From: Parvibaculum indicum
GTDB lineage: Bacteria > Pseudomonadota > Alphaproteobacteria > Parvibaculales > Parvibaculaceae
Assembly (NCBI RefSeq): GCF_011762095.1
Contig: NZ_JAASQO010000002.1
Location: forward strand, 248,001-312,000
Direction: 5' to 3'
Length of the DNA stretch: 64,000 bases
Part shown: positions 26,559-35,122 of the stretch, piece after piece
Position numbering within the stretch: the first letter of the stretch is position 1
How the letters are laid out: every line of letters begins with the position of its first letter
Made by a program: the position numbers and the translations under genes
The notes under the pieces: model-generated
Databases searched by the model: none
What the model saw: only the letters and a program-made list of their open reading frames with translations
What the model was told of the DNA's origin: nothing

Positions 26559-26858
26559 TCAGCCATGGGCCTTGCTCGCCGCCTCGAAAGCCGCCTGCTG
26601 TTCCGGCGTCGCTTCCTTCTGATATTTCGCCTTCCAGTCGGCGAAAGGTTCTCCATAAACAATCTCGCGGGCCTCGTCCTTGGAAAGCTCGATGCCCTTT
26701 TCCGCCGCCGCGTCCTGGTACCAGTTCGCCAGACAGTTGCGGCAGAACCCCGCCTGGATCATCAGGTCGATATTCTGCACGTCATGGCGCTCGCGCAGAT
26801 GCCGAAGCAGCCTGCGAAAGGCCGCGGCTTCGAGTTCCGTTTCCGTCTGCTTGTCCAT
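26559..26858 (-). CDS. DUF1244 family protein
   Basis: 99 residues: ETELEAAAFRRLLRHLRERHDVQNIDLMIQAGFCRNCLANWYQDAAAEKGIELSKDEAREIVYGEPFADWKAKYQ. This is the DUF1244 pattern (family of S. meliloti SMc04008); C39 and C42 form a CxxC pair that may bind a metal. The function is unknown. ATG 26858 follows AAGGAG 5 bases before. The gene starts 24 bases after the stop of the upstream GGCT-like gene, so the two are likely co-transcribed. Confidence 0.88.
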   Translation of the reverse strand: MDKQTETELEAAAFRRLLRHLRERHDVQNIDLMIQAGFCRNCLANWYQDAAAEKGIELSKDEAREIVYGEPFADWKAKYQKEATPEQQAAFEAASKAHG

Positions 26859-26881
26859 TTCGCTTCTCCTTCGCGTGTTCT

Positions 26882-27784
26882 TCATGCGCGCCGACAATGC
26901 CGCGCGATCGCCTCCAGCGTGCGCGCACGGCCTGTCTCGCCTTTGATATTGCCCGCCACGAAATCCTCGAAAGGCAGCTCCGGCGCGGCCATATCGTGGA
27001 GACGCTTCTGCATGTCGGGCTGGGTCAATGCCCGGAACCCATGGCCGGACTGGGGCACGGCGGCAAGCGCCACCGGGCTTTCTTCCACCCGCATCGCCCC
27101 ATGACACGAGATATAGGCATCCACTTCAAGACCGGAAGAGGCATGCAGGTCCTGAAGATAGAGGAGCGACGAGTCGATACGATGCAGATTGTACTCGACG
27201 CCGAGGTCTTCCGTCGCATTCATGATCTCGAGCTGCCGCCGCGTGAGCAGCGTCACATGCACCTCCGCCGATGCCCCGTCGATGGGTTCGAGCGTCGCCG
27301 GAATGGAGGCATAGCCGGAAAGCGCCGCCGCATAGACCACCGCCCAGTCGTCGATCCGCGCCTTGAGTACGGGCACGATCTCCGGCAGGCCGTCCCCGCC
27401 GGGGAATTTCTGCAACAACCGCTCCGGCGCGGAGTTGGAGCCATGCGCCAGCACGATCACGCGCTCTTCCAGCCATTCCTCCCGCCCGGCCCGCTCATCG
27501 GGATAAAGCGCGGTCAGGAGATCGCCCAGCACGCCGTCTCCCGCCGCCGAGCGAATCCGCGTATCGCCCAGATTGCCGAGATCGAGCGTGTCGAGCGGCA
27601 ACACCCGCCCATCGGCCCAGACAAAGGAGCCTTGCGGCTTCTCGAAGGGATAGGCGAGCGCGAAACGCACCGCTTTCTGGCGGTCGGATGTAACCGGGGA
27701 CAATCGGAAATCCTCTCTCGAAACGATCTCTGGCGTGACAAACCGGGGCGCGGCGCATAATACCGGATCGGCCCGTAAACGCAT
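26882..27784 (-). CDS. Uncharacterised protein with a possible gamma-glutamylcyclotransferase-like fold
   Basis: 300 residues, no signal peptide. I do not recognise the family as a whole. In the middle, AHGSNSAPERL (HGSN at 114-117) resembles the YGSN phosphate/cavity loop of GGCT-fold proteins; IPATLEPIDGASAEVHVTLLTRRQLEIMNATED follows, with E192 in the place of the catalytic glutamate and Y198 downstream. This order fits the GGCT fold, but the N-terminal 100 residues and the C-terminal cap (AYISCHGAMRVEESPVAL) are different. Divergent from the glycerate kinase gene, 23 bases apart; upstream of DUF1244. Confidence 0.55.
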   Translation of the reverse strand: MRLRADPVLCAAPRFVTPEIVSREDFRLSPVTSDRQKAVRFALAYPFEKPQGSFVWADGRVLPLDTLDLGNLGDTRIRSAAGDGVLGDLLTALYPDERAGREEWLEERVIVLAHGSNSAPERLLQKFPGGDGLPEIVPVLKARIDDWAVVYAAALSGYASIPATLEPIDGASAEVHVTLLTRRQLEIMNATEDLGVEYNLHRIDSSLLYLQDLHASSGLEVDAYISCHGAMRVEESPVALAAVPQSGHGFRALTQPDMQKRLHDMAAPELPFEDFVAGNIKGETGRARTLEAIARHCRRA

Positions 27785-27807
27785 CGGCAGCGAATACAGG
27801 AGACTTG

Positions 27808-29148
27808 ATGCGCGCGCAAAACGAGGAATGGCGCAAGCAGCTGACCGCCCTTTACGAGGCGGGTCTGCGCGAGGCGCTGCCTGCGCAGTGCCTGCCGCCC
27901 TGCCTGCCCGCCCCGCCCGAACGACCGGGACGCCTCGTCATTTTCGCCATCGGCAAGGCCGCCGCATCCATGGCTGCCGCTGCGGAAGACTGGTACGAGG
28001 AATACTGGCCGGGCACCGATATTCACGGGCTCGCACTCACCCGCTATGGCCACACCCGCCCCACGCACCATGTGGAGGCGATCGAAGCCGCCCACCCCGT
28101 TCCCGACGAAGCGGGGCTGGAGGGCAGCGCCCGATTGCTGGCGCTCGCGGAAAGCCTCACGCCGCGGGACCAGGCGCTGGTGCTGCTTTCCGGCGGCGGC
28201 TCGGCACTGGCGACCCTGCCCGCGGACGGGCTGACGCTCGCCGACAAACAGGCCGTCACCCGCGCCCTCTTCGCAGCGGGCCTGCCCATTACCGCCATGA
28301 ATGGCCTGCGCAAGCATCTCTCGCGCATCAAGGGCGGGCGGCTGGCCGCCGCCATCCATCCCGCGCCCTGCGTCACGCTCGCCATTTCCGATGTGGCGGG
28401 CGACGACCCCAGCACCATCGCCTCCGGTCCCACCGTTACCGACCCGACAACGCTCGACGACGCCCGCGCCATCCTCGCCCGCCTCGAAAAGCACATGGAC
28501 GGCGAGACGATGGCCCGCCTGTCTCGCGCGCTGGAGCAGGCCGGCGAAACGCCCACGCCCGGCGACCCCGCCTTCGCGGAAGACAGCTACCGCATCGTCG
28601 CCAGCGGCAACGCCGCCCTGAAGGCGGCGGCGAAGCTCGCCCGCGAACGGGGCTACGAACCCCTGCTGCTGGGCGACGCCGTGGAAGGCGAGGCGCGCGA
28701 GGTGGCCGCCAGGCACGCCGCCCTCGCCCTGAAACTCCGGCACGAGAGCGTGCGCACGGCCATCCTGTCGGGCGGGGAAGTCTCGGTCACCTTCGACACG
28801 CGCCCCGAACCGGAAGCCCGGGGCGGCCCCGGCCAGGAATATGCCCTGGCGCTTGCCATCGCCCTCAAGGGCGAACCGGGCATCGCCGCGCTCGCCGCCG
28901 ACACCGACGGGATCGACGGCGGCTCGGGCGATGAAAACGACCCGGCAGGCGCCTTTGTGCTGCCGGATACGCTCTCGCGCGCCGCCCAAACCGGCCTCGA
29001 CGCGGAAAATCGCCTCGCCCGGCATGACTCCGGCACATTCTTCGCCAGAATAGGCGACCTCCTGAAAACCGGCCCTTCGTTCACGAATGTGAATGACTTT
29101 CGGGTCATCCTTGTCGAACCGGACGAATCCCTCCCGTCTCGGGAATGA
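27808..29148 (+). CDS. Glycerate 2-kinase (GckA/TtuD family)
   Basis: 446-residue class II glycerate kinase that phosphorylates D-glycerate to 2-phosphoglycerate. Seen: FAIGKAAASMA near residue 45, VLLSGGGSALATLP, ITAMNGLRKHLSRIKGGRLA, SDVAGDDPSTIASGPT, and the C-terminal AADTDGIDGGSGDENDPAGAF. ATG 27808 is chosen because AGGAG sits 5 bases before it; a TTG one codon earlier is less well placed. Pyruvate kinase follows 19 bases later, so 2-phosphoglycerate made here can feed enolase and pyruvate kinase, linking glycerate use to lower glycolysis. Confidence 0.9.
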   Translation: MRAQNEEWRKQLTALYEAGLREALPAQCLPPCLPAPPERPGRLVIFAIGKAAASMAAAAEDWYEEYWPGTDIHGLALTRYGHTRPTHHVEAIEAAHPVPDEAGLEGSARLLALAESLTPRDQALVLLSGGGSALATLPADGLTLADKQAVTRALFAAGLPITAMNGLRKHLSRIKGGRLAAAIHPAPCVTLAISDVAGDDPSTIASGPTVTDPTTLDDARAILARLEKHMDGETMARLSRALEQAGETPTPGDPAFAEDSYRIVASGNAALKAAAKLARERGYEPLLLGDAVEGEAREVAARHAALALKLRHESVRTAILSGGEVSVTFDTRPEPEARGGPGQEYALALAIALKGEPGIAALAADTDGIDGGSGDENDPAGAFVLPDTLSRAAQTGLDAENRLARHDSGTFFARIGDLLKTGPSFTNVNDFRVILVEPDESLPSRE

Positions 29149-29167
29149 AAGACCCTTGGAGCCCCCA

Positions 29168-30586
29168 GTGACACGCAGGCGCAACGTCAAAATCATCGCA
29201 ACGCTCGGCCCTTCTTCCGACAGCCCGGACATGATCAAGGCGCTCTGGGAAGCCGGCGCGGATGTCTTCCGGCTGAATATGAGCCATCTCGATCATCCCG
29301 GCCTCAAGCGCCTGCATGGCGCCATCCGGCAGGTCGAAGCGGAAGTGGGCCGCCCCATCGGCATTCTCGCCGATTTGCAGGGCCCGAAACTGCGCATCGG
29401 CGAAATGCATGACGGCGCGGCCATGCTGGAAACCGGCGCCGCCTTCCGCCTCGACATGAAAGAGGAACCCGGCACGCAAGAGCGCGCGCCCATGCCCCAT
29501 CCCGAAATATTCGATGCGCTGATGGAAGGCGACGCGCTGCTGCTCGATGACGGCAAGATCCGGCTGCGCGTCACGAAGAAGAGCAAGGAGTTCGTCGATA
29601 CGGAAGTGCTGGTCGGCGGCCGCCTCACCAACCGCAAGGGCGTGAGCTGCCCCGACACCGTCCTGCCGCTGAAGGCCCTCACCGAAAAGGACCGCCGCGA
29701 TTTCGACGCCGCGCTGGATCTCGGCGTGGACTGGATCGCGCTTTCCTTCATCCAGCGCCCGGACGACATTGCCGAAGCGCGCAAGATCGCTCAGGGACGC
29801 GCGGCCATTCTCGGCAAGATCGAGAAGCCGCAGGCGCTGAACCATCTGGAAGAAATCCTCGAAATCTCCGACGCCATCATGGTGGCGCGCGGCGACCTCG
29901 GCGTGGAACTGCCGCTGGAGCAGGTGCCCGGCTGGCAGAAACGCCTGACCCGCGCCGCCCGCCGCGCCGGCAAGCCCGTGGTGGTGGCAACCCAGATGCT
30001 GGAATCGATGATTTCCTCGCCCACCCCCACACGCGCCGAAGTGTCGGACGTGGCGACCGCGGTCTTCGAGGGCGCGGATGCGATCATGCTCTCGGCGGAA
30101 TCGGCGGCGGGCCAGTTTCCCGTCGAGGCCGTTCACATGATGAGCCGCGTGTCGGAATCCGTCGAAGCCGATCCGACCTATCCCGGCATCATCTACGCCC
30201 AGCGCACCGAACCCGAGGCGACCGGCGCGGACGCCATCAGCGCCGCCGCGCACTCCGTGGCCGACACGCTCAACGCCGCCGCCATTGCCTGCTGGACCAA
30301 TTCAGGCTCCACGGGCCTGCGCGCGGCGCGCGAACGGCCCCTGATCCCGATTCTCGTCCTGACCCCCATCCAGGCCACCGCGCGCCGCCTCACCCTTGTC
30401 TGGGGCCTTCACTGCGTGCTGACCGAGGATGCAAAAGATCTCGACGACATGGTGGAGCGCGCCTGCGGTATCGCGCATGAGGAAAGCCTCGCCCAGCCCG
30501 GCGAGCGCATCGTCATCACGGCCGGCGTCCCGCTCGGCACGCCGGGCGCGACGAACATGCTGCGGATCGCCTTCGTCGATCGCTAG
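29168..30586 (+). CDS. pyk: Pyruvate kinase
   Basis: 472 residues; converts phosphoenolpyruvate and ADP to pyruvate and ATP. Seen: MTRRRNVKIIATLGPSS, FRLNMSHLDH, LADLQGPKLRIG, GKIEKPQALNHLEEI, the nucleotide/metal segment MVARGDLGVELPLEQVPGWQK and the signature KPVVVATQMLESM. Normal length for the short bacterial form. The start is GTG 29168, with GGAG at 29157-29160; the frame is open upstream inside the glycerate kinase gene but that part is unlike Pyk. Second gene of the glycerate kinase-pyk unit. Confidence 0.95.
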   Translation: MTRRRNVKIIATLGPSSDSPDMIKALWEAGADVFRLNMSHLDHPGLKRLHGAIRQVEAEVGRPIGILADLQGPKLRIGEMHDGAAMLETGAAFRLDMKEEPGTQERAPMPHPEIFDALMEGDALLLDDGKIRLRVTKKSKEFVDTEVLVGGRLTNRKGVSCPDTVLPLKALTEKDRRDFDAALDLGVDWIALSFIQRPDDIAEARKIAQGRAAILGKIEKPQALNHLEEILEISDAIMVARGDLGVELPLEQVPGWQKRLTRAARRAGKPVVVATQMLESMISSPTPTRAEVSDVATAVFEGADAIMLSAESAAGQFPVEAVHMMSRVSESVEADPTYPGIIYAQRTEPEATGADAISAAAHSVADTLNAAAIACWTNSGSTGLRAARERPLIPILVLTPIQATARRLTLVWGLHCVLTEDAKDLDDMVERACGIAHEESLAQPGERIVITAGVPLGTPGATNMLRIAFVDR

Positions 30587-30609
30587 AGCATTTCACGTTC
30601 GATCGATCG

Positions 30610-30691
30610 TCATTGCGAGGAGGCACCGCCGACGAAGCAATCCAGCACTGAACTTGCCGCTTCTGGATTGCTTCGCTATCGCTCGCAATGA
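30610..30691. repeat. Palindromic interspersed repeat, copy 1
   Basis: An 82-base element bounded by perfect terminal inverted repeats TCATTGCGAG and CTCGCAATGA, with an inner perfect pair CGAAGCAATCCAG and CTGGATTGCTTCG. The whole element can fold into one long hairpin with a short loop region. It lies in the gap after pyk. A second copy is at 44278-44356. Elements of this kind recur between genes in many alphaproteobacterial genomes. Confidence 0.85.
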
Positions 30692-30743
30692 CCCTGATTG
30701 TTTCCGCCTGAAACTGAAATTCTTCCGGACCGGGGCGTTTCCG

Positions 30744-31778
30744 TCAGTCCGCCGCCTCGCGGATTTCGACGCTGTCGTCCGGCCAGACCGTCACCTCGCC
30801 GGGGCGCGGCGCCTGCCCGCGCGCAAGCCTCAGCACCGCGTCCGCGACGACTTCGCACCGCTCGTAATGAGGCATGTGCCCCACCCCCTTGAGCTTGACG
30901 AGTTCGGAGCCTGTCACCGCGTTGTGAAAGGCATAGGAATGGATTTTCGGCGACACCGTGAAATCGGCATTGCCGGTCACGACGATGACCGGCGCCAAAA
31001 TCTCGTCATAGCGTTCACTCTGCGCCGCGAGATTTTCCTTCAGGTTTCGGACATCCTCGCTGTTCGCCCCGAATTCCCCGGCCCGGAAAATCATCGGCAG
31101 GCCGATCGCCTCCGCATATCCCGCCGGCGCGTCATTGGGTCTGAACGTCGCCATGACACCGGCGGGCGCAAGCAGTTGCGCGGCGGGCGTCATCAGGATG
31201 CGCAGAAACAGGCTTCCGATCACCGGCATCGCTATCACGTCGTGATACCAGGCATTGCCGCCCGGCCATGGATAGAGCGCGCCGGATAGCGGCACGATAC
31301 CGGAAATCTCGTCGCCGAACTCTATCGCATAGGCGGCCGCCACGGCCCCGCCCCAGCTATGGCCGAGAATGACGGGCCGCTCGATCCCGAGATCGCGCAC
31401 GGCCTGCCGGATGAGCCGCGCCTGAGCGGCAGGGCTTGCCATATCCGCCCCGCGCCCGCTCCAGCCCCGTTCGCTCCAACCATGTCCCGGCCGGTCGAAG
31501 GCGATGACGCTTGTTTCGCGGCCGAGCCTATCGCCCAGCGCATTCATCATGTCTCGCAGATTGCCGCTCGCGCCATGGATGAGCACCACAGGCGCCACGC
31601 CATCGCGCAACGCACCCCGCCTTTGATAGTGAAGCCGGACGCCCGCCACCTCCACAAAATCGCCGACCGGCGGATAGCGCCGCTCGATCCGCCGGCTCGT
31701 CCAGACCGAATAGGCCCAAAGACCGACAAGGAGAAGGAGGAAGCCCCCCGCCACATAGAAGAACATCTCTATCACCAT
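30744..31778 (-). CDS. Membrane-anchored alpha/beta-hydrolase
   Basis: 344 residues: one N-terminal transmembrane helix (FFYVAGGFLLLLVGLWAYSVW) then an alpha/beta-hydrolase domain. Oxyanion segment HGASGN, FDRPGHGWSER, nucleophile elbow GHSWGG, a cap region, then acid residue region VTGNADFTVSP and catalytic histidine GVGHMPHYE. All triad elements are present. The substrate is unknown; the anchor suggests a membrane-side esterase or lipase. ATG 31766 (MFFYVAGG) is an alternative start. Single gene. Confidence 0.85.
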   Translation of the reverse strand: MVIEMFFYVAGGFLLLLVGLWAYSVWTSRRIERRYPPVGDFVEVAGVRLHYQRRGALRDGVAPVVLIHGASGNLRDMMNALGDRLGRETSVIAFDRPGHGWSERGWSGRGADMASPAAQARLIRQAVRDLGIERPVILGHSWGGAVAAAYAIEFGDEISGIVPLSGALYPWPGGNAWYHDVIAMPVIGSLFLRILMTPAAQLLAPAGVMATFRPNDAPAGYAEAIGLPMIFRAGEFGANSEDVRNLKENLAAQSERYDEILAPVIVVTGNADFTVSPKIHSYAFHNAVTGSELVKLKGVGHMPHYERCEVVADAVLRLARGQAPRPGEVTVWPDDSVEIREAAD

Positions 31779-31839
31779 GAAAACGATACGCCCGACTGCC
31801 AGTTCCGGATCGGCCCGGCACCGGGGCTCCGGCTCCTTC

Positions 31840-32460
31840 TCATATCCCCCGGCCTTCCACCTCCGGCTCCAGATGCTTGATGCGCGCTGGTACGCCTTTC
31901 AGCCAGGGGTCGAGTTCGAGCGCCCGGCGATAGGCATCAAGCGCGCCTTTCTTGTCGCCCAGATCTTCGAGGATGGCGGCGAGCCCCGCCAGCGCCTCGA
32001 AATGGCGCGGCTCCAGCCGGAGCACATGCTCCAGATCGGCCAGCGCGGCGGAATAATCGTTAAGGATGAAATGCACCGCCGAGCGCTTGTTCCAGCCTTC
32101 CGAATAGCCGGGCGCAAGCGAGACCACTTCGTCGAAATAATAGAGCGCGTCGTCGTAGTCCTTGGCTGCCAGAGCCTCCAGGCCATGCGACATGAGAAGC
32201 CCGATGCTGGCGCTGCCCGACGCCATCCACACTTTCCGGATGGCGTCTTCCAGACCCTCCGCAGCCGCCCGGCTCCTGGCGGCTTTCAACTGTGCGAAAA
32301 GCATATCCAGCACCTGCTCGCGCGACTGGCGCTCGGCCGGCCGTTCGACGGCTGGAGGCCCGCCCTCGGCCGCTTGCCCGGCAGAAGGCGGCGCCGAAGC
32401 GAGGCCCGCAACGAAAAGGCAGGCCAGAAGACCGGAAATGGAGTTGCGCGATGAGGCCAT
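31840..32460 (-). CDS. Periplasmic TPR-repeat protein
   Basis: 206 residues with a signal peptide (SGLLACLFVAGLASAPPSAGQA) and about two to three TPR motifs: GLEALAAKDYDDALYYFDEVVSLAPGY, NKRSAVHFILNDYSAALADLEHVLRLEPRH and LAAILEDLGDKKGALDAYRRALELDPW. It is expected to act as a protein-binding scaffold in the periplasm. ATG 32460 (MASSRNS) fits the signal peptide; ATG 32484 gives eight more residues. Confidence 0.8.
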   Translation of the reverse strand: MASSRNSISGLLACLFVAGLASAPPSAGQAAEGGPPAVERPAERQSREQVLDMLFAQLKAARSRAAAEGLEDAIRKVWMASGSASIGLLMSHGLEALAAKDYDDALYYFDEVVSLAPGYSEGWNKRSAVHFILNDYSAALADLEHVLRLEPRHFEALAGLAAILEDLGDKKGALDAYRRALELDPWLKGVPARIKHLEPEVEGRGI

Positions 32461-32514
32461 GCCGCATGATAGGCAGCCTTGCATCTGCCCGCCAATCGGA
32501 AGATCGCGCGGCGA

Positions 32515-33564
32515 TCAGAGGTCCTGGCGCGAGGTATCGGGAAATTCGAGGATGAAATCGGGCCCGAAAACCTCCGACGGCGTCTGGAACCCGGCAGCCC
32601 CCTCATCGTTCAGCACGCGCGCGACGATTTCGAGCGAGGTCATGGCGGTCAGCCGATAGCCTTCCGGCGTCGTCAGCCGCGAAGACACCGTCTCACCTTT
32701 TTCGTTCGACGCCTCGCCGTAAAGCTCCATGCGCCCCGTCTCGCGCGCCTCCTCGTCGGGCCCTTCCGGCTCCTGGTCGATCCGGCGCTTGAGCATGCGC
32801 TGCATCGGCCCGAGGCTGAGAACCCAGCGCATCAGCCCGCCCATATTGGCCATCTGCTTCATCTGCGCATTGGCCTCGAAATAGACGGAGATATTGGGAA
32901 TGCCGGTCGAGTGATAGGCGGTCGCGACATCGCCCCAGCCCACGGCAACCGATTCGACCAGCCCCTTGCCGAAATCGATCTCGCGGGCGAGCGCGCCCCG
33001 GGCCCGCACGATGCGCCCGTCCTTGCGGATGCGCGTTCCCTCGCCGATGCTCTCGATGCCGGTCTTGGCCGTGCCGCGCGACATGCCGCCGAAACCGGAA
33101 ATCCCGAGCACGAGATCGGTCGCATCGGGCATCCGCGCCTTCATGTGCGCGGCAAGGCAATCGGACGGCACGACATCGAAACCGGTGCCGGGCATGACCA
33201 TGATGCCCGCTTCCTTCGCCTTGTCGTCCATCGAGGCGCAATATTCGAAAACGTCGATCTCGCCGGTAATGTCGAAATAATGCGTGCCCGTCCTGAGACA
33301 GGCATCGAGCATCGGCTGGCAGGTCTGGGAGAACGGCCCGGCGATGTTGAGCACGGCATCCACCTGCGACAGCCCGGCTTCCAGCGCTTCGGGCTCGTCG
33401 AGCGAAATCGCCTGATACTCGAAAGAGTGCTGCGCGGCGATCCCCTTCAGCCGCGCCTCGTTGCGGCCCGCCAGCAGGGGGTTCATGCCCGCCTGTTTCG
33501 CGGCCTTGGAGACAAGCTTCCCCGTGTAGCCCGTGGCGCCATAGATCATGAAGCGTTTGGCCAT
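32515..33564 (-). CDS. Saccharopine dehydrogenase-like / trans-acting enoyl reductase family protein
   Basis: 349 residues with an N-terminal dinucleotide-binding fold MAKRFMIYGATGYTGKLVSKAAKQAG and a C-terminal substrate domain. The DAVLNIAGPFSQT and GTHYFDITGE motifs and the later VMPGTGFDVVPSDCLA block are typical of the saccharopine dehydrogenase-like proteins, including the mycobacterial trans-acting enoyl reductase. The reaction is a NAD(P)-dependent reduction of an unknown substrate. ATG 33564 is chosen because the fold begins there; the frame is open 14 codons upstream. Confidence 0.85.
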   Translation of the reverse strand: MAKRFMIYGATGYTGKLVSKAAKQAGMNPLLAGRNEARLKGIAAQHSFEYQAISLDEPEALEAGLSQVDAVLNIAGPFSQTCQPMLDACLRTGTHYFDITGEIDVFEYCASMDDKAKEAGIMVMPGTGFDVVPSDCLAAHMKARMPDATDLVLGISGFGGMSRGTAKTGIESIGEGTRIRKDGRIVRARGALAREIDFGKGLVESVAVGWGDVATAYHSTGIPNISVYFEANAQMKQMANMGGLMRWVLSLGPMQRMLKRRIDQEPEGPDEEARETGRMELYGEASNEKGETVSSRLTTPEGYRLTAMTSLEIVARVLNDEGAAGFQTPSEVFGPDFILEFPDTSRQDL

Positions 33565-33640
33565 CTGGATTCCCCTGTCCCGTCCTGTGTGCCGGCAGCC
33601 TGCCACTGCCTCTTCCCACTATACCGTCAGACCCCGCCGG

Positions 33641-34267
33641 TCAAAGAAGGCCGAGCTGTGTGAGTTCCTCTCGCAAGGCACCGGCATCGGTAAACCGGAT
33701 ACCGTGGAGCCCCAGCTCGCGGGCCGCGTCCACATTTTCCGGCAGATCGTCGACGAACACAGCCTCCTCGCCCCTGAGCCCGAATGTTTCCAGCGCATAC
33801 CGGTAGATCGCGGCATCGGGCTTGCGCAGCCGCACCTGCCCGGAGACCACGATGTCCTCGAACTTGCCGAGAAAACCATAGGCATCGCGGTTTTCCACCC
33901 CCTCGATCTCATGTGGCGGCCAGACCTGATGCGGCCAGTTGGTGAGGCCGTAAAGCGGCACCCCTTTCTCATGCAACGCATCCAGGATCTCGATGCTATC
34001 CGGCATCGGCCCGCCGAGAAAACGGTGCCATTCCAGCTCATAGACCTCGATCAGATGCCGCATCTCCGGATGCGCGTCCTTGAGCGGCGCCAGGCACAGG
34101 CTCATCGACCGCGGGTCGTCATGGACCGCGTTGTACATCCTGGGGAAGAAGCGGCTGAGAAAGGCAACACGATCGCCCGCATCCGGCAGATGCGGCCGGT
34201 AGGCTTCCTGCGGATCCCAGTCGATCAGCACATTGCCCATATCGAATATGACGGCGCGACGCGTCAT
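33641..34267 (-). CDS. HAD-superfamily hydrolase (copy 1 of a tandem pair)
   Basis: 208 residues, HAD subfamily IA. Motif I is FDMGNVLIDWDP, with the nucleophile Asp kept but Gly in place of the second Asp (DxG), as in YihX-like/epoxide-hydrolase-N-like members. Motif II LTNW, motif III lysine KPDAAIY, motif IV VFVDDLPENVDAA. Probably a small-molecule phosphatase. Its start overlaps the stop of the next HAD gene by four bases (ATGA), so they are translationally coupled. The two proteins share the same motif order and are probable paralogues. Confidence 0.85.
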   Translation of the reverse strand: MTRRAVIFDMGNVLIDWDPQEAYRPHLPDAGDRVAFLSRFFPRMYNAVHDDPRSMSLCLAPLKDAHPEMRHLIEVYELEWHRFLGGPMPDSIEILDALHEKGVPLYGLTNWPHQVWPPHEIEGVENRDAYGFLGKFEDIVVSGQVRLRKPDAAIYRYALETFGLRGEEAVFVDDLPENVDAARELGLHGIRFTDAGALREELTQLGLL

Positions 34268-34884
34268 GTCTTTCCCTTCGCAAGCCCGAGGGCTTCGAGA
34301 TGGTCGGCGAGCCCCGCCGCCCCGGTGAAATGATGCGTCCGGAAACCGAGTTCCTCGGCCGCGTCGATATTGAGCCGGGAATCGTCGACGAACAATGTGC
34401 GCGCGGGAACGAGTCCCGTCCGCTCGGCCAGAATGTCGAAAATACGCCGATGAGGCTTGATGACGCCCTCATCGCCAGAAACCACGGTCACCTCGAGAAG
34501 CTGCAATTCCGGGAAACGCTCCCGAAGCACCGGATAGACTTCCGCGGGCATATTGGTGATGCCGTGGAGCGTGACGCCGCCCGCCTTCAGGCTTTCCATG
34601 ATCTCCCGCGTCCCCGGCAGACGCCCCGGAATCATTTCCTGAAAGCGTTCGCCCCACATGTCGATCAGGGGGCCATGCTCGGGAAATTCCTTTTTCAGCG
34701 CCGCCGCATTGTCCCGGAAGCTCGTCCCCCGGTCATGCGCCAGATGCCACGCCATGGTGCACACGGTATGGAGGAAGGTCTCCATCTCCGTCTCGTCGTC
34801 GAAAACCTTCCGGTAGAGATGGCGCGGGTTCCAGCAGAAAACCACATTGCCGAGATCGAAGACGACCGTATCGACAGAACTCAT
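34264..34884 (-). CDS. HAD-superfamily hydrolase (copy 2 of a tandem pair)
   Basis: 206 residues, same subfamily as its neighbour: motif I FDLGNVVFCWNP, motif II ITNM, motif III KPHRRIFD, motif IV LFVDDSRLNIDAAEELG. The position usually filled by aspartate after GNV.. (D-W in copy 1) is cysteine here (FCW). First gene of the pair. Likely phosphatase; the physiological substrate is unknown. Confidence 0.85.
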   Translation of the reverse strand: MSSVDTVVFDLGNVVFCWNPRHLYRKVFDDETEMETFLHTVCTMAWHLAHDRGTSFRDNAAALKKEFPEHGPLIDMWGERFQEMIPGRLPGTREIMESLKAGGVTLHGITNMPAEVYPVLRERFPELQLLEVTVVSGDEGVIKPHRRIFDILAERTGLVPARTLFVDDSRLNIDAAEELGFRTHHFTGAAGLADHLEALGLAKGKT

Positions 34885-34921
34885 GACGCCTTTCCCTCTT
34901 CAGGCCGAAAGGGCAAACAAA

Positions 34922-34947
34922 AAGGCCGCGTCCGAAAACGCGGCCTT
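34922..34947 (-). terminator. Rho-independent terminator of rpmJ
   Basis: Perfect 10-bp stem AAGGCCGCGT / ACGCGGCCTT with a 6-base loop. On the minus strand it is followed by TTTTGTTTG. It lies about 50 bases past the L36 stop. Confidence 0.8.
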
Positions 34948-34996
34948 GTAACTCGTTGTCGGCATGCGTGCGACATGCCCGGCCATCCGGCCCAGT

Positions 34997-35122
34997 TCAG
35001 CCCTGACGGGCTTTGAAACGGCGGTTGGTCTTGTTGATGATGTACACGCGGCCCTTGCGGCGGACCAGACGGTTGTCGCGGTGCCGGTTGCGCAGCGAAC
35101 GCAGCGAATTGCGAATCTTCAT
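34997..35122 (-). CDS. rpmJ: 50S ribosomal protein L36, zinc-free (C-minus) form
   Basis: 41 residues: [20 protein letters not shown] then [21 protein letters not shown]. This is the alternative L36 (YkgO-like) that has lost the four zinc-ligand cysteines/histidines; in alphaproteobacteria it is the common form and often the only L36. It begins at ATG 35122 and has its own terminator, so it is a stand-alone gene. Too short for ordinary gene-calling thresholds. Confidence 0.93.
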   Translation of the reverse strand: MKIRNSLRSLRNRHRDNRLVRRKGRVYIINKTNRRFKARQG

